Under the pieces are notes generated by a model. It saw only the letters and a program-made list of their open reading frames with translations, ran no database searches and was not told the origin of the DNA. Source: SEAL01 sp032153715 (GTDB lineage Bacteria; Patescibacteriota; Saccharimonadia; Saccharimonadales; Saccharimonadaceae). From it: a stretch of 64,000 bases of DNA. Positions within the stretch are counted from its first letter, which is position 1; every line of letters begins with the position of its first letter. The translations under genes and the position numbers were made by a program. The stretch covers positions 186,001-250,000 of the forward strand of contig JALDYR010000002.1 in assembly GCA_032153715.1 (NCBI GenBank), read 5' to 3'. Positions 58,935 through 64,000 of this stretch are shown here, piece after piece.

Positions 58935-61133
58935 ATGATAACACGATGGGGGCGACGTTTGCGAGGCGTACCTGCAATTGGTGCGAGTCTCTTCGTGATC
59001 GCTGTTTTTGCCGTGTTGTTGACGACTAGTCTCCTTCATTCGCCACGCGTCCAGGCTGCTCAGACAATTCCGTACAAGGTCAACTTTCAGGGCCGTTTAA
59101 CGGACGCGACAGGCAATATCAAACCAGACGGTTTGTACAATATGAAAATCAGGATTTATTCTGCCGCGTCGGGCGGAACGTTACTAGGGACCGAAGTGCG
59201 CGATGGCAGCTATCGAGTTCAGGTTACGAATGGCTTATTCTCAATTCAAATTGGTGACAATACAGCGTTAGCGCCAAGTTTGTTTACGAATTATCCACTA
59301 TATATTGAGGTCGAACTCCCGACACCAGCGACGGCGACTTGTGCGACAGTCGGTTGTGGGACGTGGACAGAGGGGCCGATGAGTCCGCGATCGGCGTTAG
59401 GTTCAAGCCCGTACGCATTTAATTCGGATACCGTCGATGGAATTGACGGGATTAATATTGCGCAGACAAACGCCGCCAATACATTTTCGAGTACAAACTA
59501 CTTTACGAACAGCTTGACGATGGCGCAGTACAGTCCGCTCCTGTTTAATATGAATGCCGGTTCATATTCAATCCAAGATGCCGGCGCGGGGGGATATTTC
59601 TTGATGGAACCAGCAGGGCTAAACTTGGGCGTGACAGTTTCTGGAGCGTCAGCAAGTACGCCAACGATGCAAGATGCGATTCAGCTGCGTGCTGCAGCGA
59701 GCAATGTCGTTTCTGCTGTCGATACCGGCGTGACATACCCAGATAACCTGGTGTCAAACGCCAGCTTTGAATTTGGCTGTTCGGCGTGGATTGGCTGTAC
59801 GACCACTTCGACAGCAGCGCCATCTTCGGGGCTGTCGTCATCTCGTTTCGTGCAATCGTCACCAACTTCAACCCAGGATATTAATTCCCGCTTTATTGCT
59901 GCGCAGCCAGGCGACCAGTTTTATACGTCGGTGAAGGTAAAAACCTCGGCGACGAACACGGGCCAGGGCGGCCTGTGTTTGCGTTTCCTTGACGCCTCGG
60001 GCAATACGCTCAGCTGGAGTAACGGCGACTGGACCAACCCGGGTACGTCGTATATCACGAAGTCATGGGTTCATACAGCGCCAGCCAGCACGGCTTACGT
60101 GACGCTCTGTCTGACAATTCGTGGTAACGGGGTCGCGGGTGGCACTTGGGACTTTGACGACGCCTATGTCTATAAGGTGAACAAGTCGATGCCAGTTACT
60201 TACAAAAATGATATTAACGGGACGACAGCATTCCAGGTTCAAGATGCGAGCGGCGCGAACCTTTTTGTGGCTGACACGACCAATAACGCAATCAAAATTG
60301 GCGGTGGTGACGTGTCGCCTAATGCAACGCCGACATTGCTGGTACTTGATCACAAGAGCACCTCGGGCGATCCAACAGGTACGAATGGCGGGATGTACTA
60401 CAATGCCAGTTCAGGTAAGTTTCGATGCTACGAGGCGAGTCTCTGGAAAGACTGTATATCGAGTGGTCCCGGGCGTAATTTATTTCAATACGCAACAGAT
60501 TTCATGAGTGTTAACTATTTAGCGACAAACGAGCCAGACATTACGTGGGATGGCTCAATAGCATCATTCACCCAAGGTACGACCTTGGCTGGGCGGCCGG
60601 GTGTGGGTAGTATTAATATTAATGGTAGTTCATCAGCTCGCATGTCGCTGTCTGCTAATACTGACACGTTTGACAACCTCTTCCTCGGCAACGGTGCTAC
60701 ATGGACGGCAAGTGCGGGATTTATGATGCCGACGCTTTCTGATGGGTCAGTTCGCTACACGCTTCGATTTGGCTTTATTGATTCTGTCTCAGCCGAATCA
60801 ACTGACGGCTGTTTCTTGCGCTACGTCGATAACGTCAATAGCGGAGCGTGGCAGGGCGTATGCCGTAACAATAATAGTGAAAGCGTTTGTAATACGGCCG
60901 CTACGCCGGTGGCGAATACTTGGTATGATGTTAAAGTTGGCGTTAACAGCGCTGGCACGCTGGCAACATTTGTTGTGAACGATACGTTGTCCTGTACGGT
61001 CAATTCGAACATTCCGACAGGCGCAGGTAGGGCGACTTCATACGGCGTCTACGCGCAAAAGAACCTCGCCACAACGGCGCGTTCAATCAATATAGACTAC
61101 ATGGATATCCGCGGCGATAACCTAGCGCGATAA
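58935..61133 (+). CDS. Large modular secreted surface protein
   Basis: A 732-aa protein. The N-terminal helix or signal is ASLFVIAVFAVLLTTSLL. It is followed by KVNFQGRLTDATGNIKPDGLY, a start common in large CPR surface proteins, a middle CBM-like jelly roll (NLVSNASFEFG, then TWDFDDAYVYKV) and a C-terminal lectin/laminin-G-like domain with several Cys. A tail-fibre-like ITIGxGDVSPNATPTLL-type linker lies between. It is probably involved in adhesion to the host. It lies in the same direction as the surface cluster. Confidence 0.7.
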   Translation: MITRWGRRLRGVPAIGASLFVIAVFAVLLTTSLLHSPRVQAAQTIPYKVNFQGRLTDATGNIKPDGLYNMKIRIYSAASGGTLLGTEVRDGSYRVQVTNGLFSIQIGDNTALAPSLFTNYPLYIEVELPTPATATCATVGCGTWTEGPMSPRSALGSSPYAFNSDTVDGIDGINIAQTNAANTFSSTNYFTNSLTMAQYSPLLFNMNAGSYSIQDAGAGGYFLMEPAGLNLGVTVSGASASTPTMQDAIQLRAAASNVVSAVDTGVTYPDNLVSNASFEFGCSAWIGCTTTSTAAPSSGLSSSRFVQSSPTSTQDINSRFIAAQPGDQFYTSVKVKTSATNTGQGGLCLRFLDASGNTLSWSNGDWTNPGTSYITKSWVHTAPASTAYVTLCLTIRGNGVAGGTWDFDDAYVYKVNKSMPVTYKNDINGTTAFQVQDASGANLFVADTTNNAIKIGGGDVSPNATPTLLVLDHKSTSGDPTGTNGGMYYNASSGKFRCYEASLWKDCISSGPGRNLFQYATDFMSVNYLATNEPDITWDGSIASFTQGTTLAGRPGVGSININGSSSARMSLSANTDTFDNLFLGNGATWTASAGFMMPTLSDGSVRYTLRFGFIDSVSAESTDGCFLRYVDNVNSGAWQGVCRNNNSESVCNTAATPVANTWYDVKVGVNSAGTLATFVVNDTLSCTVNSNIPTGAGRATSYGVYAQKNLATTARSINIDYMDIRGDNLAR

Positions 61134-61152
61134 GCTATAATTAGGAGTACTT

Positions 61153-61647
61153 ATGCAAAAACATTTAGATATCATTCCGCATCGAAAGGCCGAAAAGAAA
61201 GCTCGCCTTAATAAAACGCAGCGACTTATGCTCGCGGGGGTGGGTATGGTAGTAGTGGCCGCTGTGGCGGTTCTGGCATTTTTTCATCACGCAAACTCGT
61301 CGACTGCGTACATTAAAACAAGTGATTATCAGGCGCTGTTTTTAACAAATAGCCAGGTTTATTTCGGCAAGTTGCAGCGACTCAATGATAGCTCGTACCG
61401 CATGACAGATGTGTATTACCTCAAGTCAGAAGGTGGACAGACGGCGGCGAATTCGACTGAGCAAAAAGCGAACGATCCAACCCAGCAAGCCACACAAACG
61501 CCAACGCTCGTGAAACTTGGTGATGAGTTGCACGGACCGCAGGATGAGGTGATTATTCGCGACAACCAGGTCCTGTTCTGGGAAAACCTCAAGGTAGACG
61601 GCAAGGTCAGTAAGGCAATTGCTGAGTACAAGAAAAAAGGCAACTAG
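61153..61647 (+). CDS. Single-pass membrane protein
   Basis: A 164-aa protein with a basic N-terminus (HRKAEKKARLNK), a membrane helix at about residues 26-44 and an outer region with AYIKTSDYQALFLTNSQVYFGKLQ, followed by a Gln/Thr-rich segment and a C-terminal strand region (DEVIIRDNQVLFWENLK). TAGGAG precedes the ATG. No family is recognised. It ends the surface cluster. Confidence 0.65.
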   Translation: MQKHLDIIPHRKAEKKARLNKTQRLMLAGVGMVVVAAVAVLAFFHHANSSTAYIKTSDYQALFLTNSQVYFGKLQRLNDSSYRMTDVYYLKSEGGQTAANSTEQKANDPTQQATQTPTLVKLGDELHGPQDEVIIRDNQVLFWENLKVDGKVSKAIAEYKKKGN

Positions 61648-61683
61648 TCTTTAAAGCTTCATTGACCGCGATATAATAGAAAC

Positions 61684-62556
61684 ATGCCTGAACTACCCGA
61701 AGTTGAAACTGTTCGTCGTGGTTTGCACGAACTCATTATTGGTCGCATGGTCGCGCATGTTAATCACGACACCCCAAAGAGTTTCCCTAACGCACCCACT
61801 GACGTCGACGCATTTTTGGTTGGCGCAACGATTACTGATGTTCGCCGGCGCGCCAAGGTATTGTTGATTGATCTGTCGACGCAGTACACGCTAGTTATTC
61901 ATCTCAAGATGACGGGCCAGCTAGTGTACCGCGGGGAAGCGGTGTTTGGGGCAGGGCATCCGAACGATAGTTTGATTGGCGAGCTGCCAGATCGCTCGAC
62001 ACGAGTAACGCTTGAATTTAGCGACACATCAAAGCTGTATTTTAATGACCAGCGCAAGTTTGGTTGGATGAAATTGCTGCTAACGATTGAAGTGCCGAAC
62101 ATTGATTTTATGCAAAAGGTTGGACCGGAACCGCTCGAGGCGGACTTTACGGCTGAGGAATTTACCACTCGCTTTACACGACGCGCCAAAACGAGTATTA
62201 AAGCAGCATTACTTGATCAAACGGTGGTGGCTGGCGTCGGGAATATTTATGCCGACGAATCACTTTGGGGCGCCAAAATCCACCCGCAACGCCTAGTAAA
62301 TACAGTGACGACCGAAGAATTCCACAGGTTATACACAGAGCTGCGTGAGGTCATGAACCTGGCGATTGAAAAAGGTGGTAGTACTGACAAAAACTACGTC
62401 AACGCCGAAGGAAAGCGAGGTAGCTACATGGACTTCGCCCGGGTATTTCGCCGTGAAGGGCAGGCGTGTCCGCGTTGTGGTACCGAGATCATCAAGTTCA
62501 AGGCCGCCGGTCGCGGCACGCACATTTGTCCGCACTGTCAGCTATTGACTAATTAA
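61684..62556 (+). CDS. mutM: Formamidopyrimidine-DNA glycosylase
   Basis: A 290-aa Fpg that removes 8-oxoguanine and formamidopyrimidines. PELPEVETVRRGL gives the catalytic Pro2 and Glu3, LKMTGQL follows, and NIYADESLW lies in the H2TH region. The C-terminal zinc finger CPRCGTEIIKFKAAGRGTHICPHCQ has all four Cys. TATAAT at 61672-61677 leaves exactly 6 bases before the ATG, a clean leaderless case. Confidence 0.97.
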   Translation: MPELPEVETVRRGLHELIIGRMVAHVNHDTPKSFPNAPTDVDAFLVGATITDVRRRAKVLLIDLSTQYTLVIHLKMTGQLVYRGEAVFGAGHPNDSLIGELPDRSTRVTLEFSDTSKLYFNDQRKFGWMKLLLTIEVPNIDFMQKVGPEPLEADFTAEEFTTRFTRRAKTSIKAALLDQTVVAGVGNIYADESLWGAKIHPQRLVNTVTTEEFHRLYTELREVMNLAIEKGGSTDKNYVNAEGKRGSYMDFARVFRREGQACPRCGTEIIKFKAAGRGTHICPHCQLLTN

Positions 62557-62573
62557 CACTAGCGTTGTATAAT
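62545..62573 (+). promoter_or_regulatory. Promoter of the 62587 gene
   Basis: TTGACT (62545-62550), 17 bases, TATAAT (62568-62573), then 13 bases to the ATG. The -35 lies in the end of mutM. Confidence 0.78.
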
Positions 62574-62586
62574 TATATATACAACT

Positions 62587-63129
62587 ATGAGTGCACCATA
62601 TGAATCACCGCTTGATCAGAATCAACCTCGACATGAGCTTAAAGAGTCTGCGAAGTCGTTCGAGACCTTGCGAGATGAGTATGTAGAGGTGCTGACGACA
62701 TGGCTTAATGAGGTTGAGCCTACATTGGACCTGCCGGCTCAGCGAGAGGTCGATATTATTAATATCCTTGAAGCTGAAGAGGCGTCGCCAGTAGAGGATG
62801 AGGCTGAAACTTTTTTGTATCCATCTGCCGCAACGCGGATTGATAGCCTTCATGGAGTCTCTGAAAAAATAAATATAACTGGCTTGAACTATAACAACAT
62901 GACCCTGGCACATTTTTCGCTAGCGACGCAATCTGGTGTTACAAATATTGAGCTATATACCATTACGATAGGTATGCACGGACAAGTCACGACCGCAGAT
63001 ACTCAGCATGGTGTGTATGATCATATCATCACAACTGCATCAGAGATGGAGACTGCTAAGCGGGTTCTTGACTTCTACCTTGCTGAATTAACTGAACTCT
63101 ACTCATCCAATAGTACGCGCGAGATGTAG
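62587..63129 (+). CDS. Acidic hypothetical protein
   Basis: A 180-aa soluble, acidic protein. Residues 18-75 are helical (SFETLRDEYVEVLTTWLNEV) and the middle is beta-like (ITGLNYNNMTLAHFSLATQS, TNIELYTITIGMHG), ending in a helix (AKRVLDFYLAELTELY). No family is recognised and no membrane segment is seen. The promoter is close to consensus. Confidence 0.6.
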   Translation: MSAPYESPLDQNQPRHELKESAKSFETLRDEYVEVLTTWLNEVEPTLDLPAQREVDIINILEAEEASPVEDEAETFLYPSAATRIDSLHGVSEKINITGLNYNNMTLAHFSLATQSGVTNIELYTITIGMHGQVTTADTQHGVYDHIITTASEMETAKRVLDFYLAELTELYSSNSTREM

Positions 63130-63144
63130 CGTATACTATAGAGA

Positions 63145-64000
63145 GTGATAACTCTACTGACTGGTGAGAATACGTTTGAAGCTACCCGCGCCCTGAATGG
63201 GCTGGTTGGGGCTTTTCATGGTGACGTCGAACGGGTGGATGGTGCCGAGCTCGAGACGCAACAATTGCCGGATATCTTTATGGGTGCGACATTGTTTGCG
63301 ACCGAACGTATGGTAATCGTAAAGAATCTGTCTGACAATAAATCAGTCTGGAATGACCTGGTTGATTGGCTGCCGCGCATTAGCGACGATATTCACGTGA
63401 TTTTTGTTGAAGCCAAGCCGGATAAGCGTACGAAGACGTATAAGGAACTGCACAAGATTGCTGATGTTCAGGAGTTTAAGCCATGGACCGAGCGTGATAA
63501 TATGTCGGCCGAAAAGTGGGCGATTAGTGAGGCGCAGGTGCTGGGCTTTAGCTTGGATAAAAAAAGTGCACAGACGCTGGTGGCGCGTATTGGCGTGGAG
63601 CAGTGGCAGCTACACTCGGCGCTACAAAAGCTTGCCGTGATAGAGACGGTGACGCCGGAGGTGATTGCAGATACGATTGAAGCGACGCCAGCAGAGAACG
63701 TCTTTAATTTATTTGAAGCGGCCCTGCGGGGTGACATGGCTCGCGTATCGGATATGATTCGGACGCTTGAACAAACAGATGATCCATTTATGGTCTTTGG
63801 TTTGTTATCGGGTCAGGCATTTCAGTTGGCAGCACTGGCGACAGCTGATCGTCCAGCGGCGGATATTGCTAAGGCGATTGGAGCTCATCCATTTGCACTT
63901 CAGAAGCTAAATACGTATGCGCAGCGTCGCGGCCGCAATGGGGCAAAGAAGATCTTGATGGCGTTTGCTGAAGCTGACGAAGCCATGAAGTCGACAGCCG
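63145..64000 (+). CDS. holA: DNA polymerase III delta subunit HolA, partial
   Basis: The frame opens at GTG 63145-63147 and runs off the window; 285 codons are visible. It resembles HolA, the clamp-loader subunit that opens the beta clamp: VITLLTGENTFEATRAL at the start, FMGATLFATERMVIVKNLSD, HVIFVEAKPDKRTKTYKEL, WQLHSALQKLAVIE and NVFNLFEAALRGDMARV. TATACT at 63132-63137 leaves 7 bases before the GTG, so a leaderless GTG start is likely. The C-terminus is missing. Confidence 0.88.
   Translation, partial: MITLLTGENTFEATRALNGLVGAFHGDVERVDGAELETQQLPDIFMGATLFATERMVIVKNLSDNKSVWNDLVDWLPRISDDIHVIFVEAKPDKRTKTYKELHKIADVQEFKPWTERDNMSAEKWAISEAQVLGFSLDKKSAQTLVARIGVEQWQLHSALQKLAVIETVTPEVIADTIEATPAENVFNLFEAALRGDMARVSDMIRTLEQTDDPFMVFGLLSGQAFQLAALATADRPAADIAKAIGAHPFALQKLNTYAQRRGRNGAKKILMAFAEADEAMKSTA

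Overview
The window looks like part of the chromosome of a reduced-genome Patescibacteria (CPR) organism, most likely Candidatus Saccharibacteria (TM7). This is an inference from gene content and layout, not from a marker search. The genes are housekeeping and envelope genes of a host-dependent Gram-positive-like cell: two FemAB-type peptidoglycan bridge enzymes, a Mur-ligase-like protein, prenyl transferases, a sortase-motif surface protein and WxL/DUF916-like surface proteins. There is also a WhiB-type regulator, a family otherwise typical of Actinobacteria, the usual hosts of Saccharibacteria. TGA ends several genes, so the SR1/Gracilibacteria code is excluded. No rRNA, CRISPR array, transposase or prophage was seen, and only one tRNA (Ser-GGA).

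Layout. 1-8.0 kb: membrane fragment, GNAT, HIT, rlmH, valS with an elaborate leader, two FemAB proteins, tsaD. 8.05-8.27 kb: a promoter, a structured RNA and a hairpin that form a probable non-coding RNA gene. 8.3-10.1 kb: Mur-ligase-like gene and a lone phosphomannomutase-like domain. 10.1-12.1 kb: small genes of unknown role. 12.1-14.3 kb: groES-groEL under a CIRCE operator with a small membrane ORF between them. 14.4-20.4 kb: a two-HTH protein, two proline-rich membrane proteins, an LPTTG surface protein and an acidic protein. 20.5-25.9 kb: sugar-phosphate isomerase, MacB-type ABC system, tRNA-Ser, spermidine-synthase-like membrane protein. 25.9-29.9 kb: ribonucleotide reductase operon with NrdR boxes. 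29.9-35.3 kb: YecM-like protein, zwf and two large uncharacterised proteins. 35.5-44.2 kb: pyrG, a 56-aa gene, argS, an RCC1-repeat pilin-like protein, an attenuator-controlled winged-helix gene, mscL, msrB, orn. 44.3-54.2 kb: dnaG-rpoD, kinase, prenyl synthases, whiB-like, polA-dut, HAD. 54.2-61.6 kb: surface-protein cluster. 61.7-64 kb: mutM, a hypothetical gene, holA (cut by the window end).

Two expression styles are visible. At least 23 genes, mostly housekeeping, have a TAnnnT box only 6-9 bases before the start codon and no Shine-Dalgarno site, which predicts leaderless mRNAs. A second set of small, unrecognised genes has TTGnnn-N16/17-TAnnnT promoters, structured leaders in several cases, usually a Shine-Dalgarno site, and long GC-rich hairpins after the stop codon.

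The strongest unusual features are these. (1) The C-terminal redox tail of the ribonucleotide reductase large subunit is missing from NrdA and appears as a separate 58-aa ORF ending MCEGCQ between nrdA and nrdB. (2) A leader peptide, antiterminator and terminator precede a small winged-helix gene. (3) A WhiB-like protein is present. (4) The DnaG primase has lost all four zinc ligands. (5) An unassigned structured RNA gene lies at 8.1 kb. (6) A WxL-like surface cluster lies at 54-61 kb.
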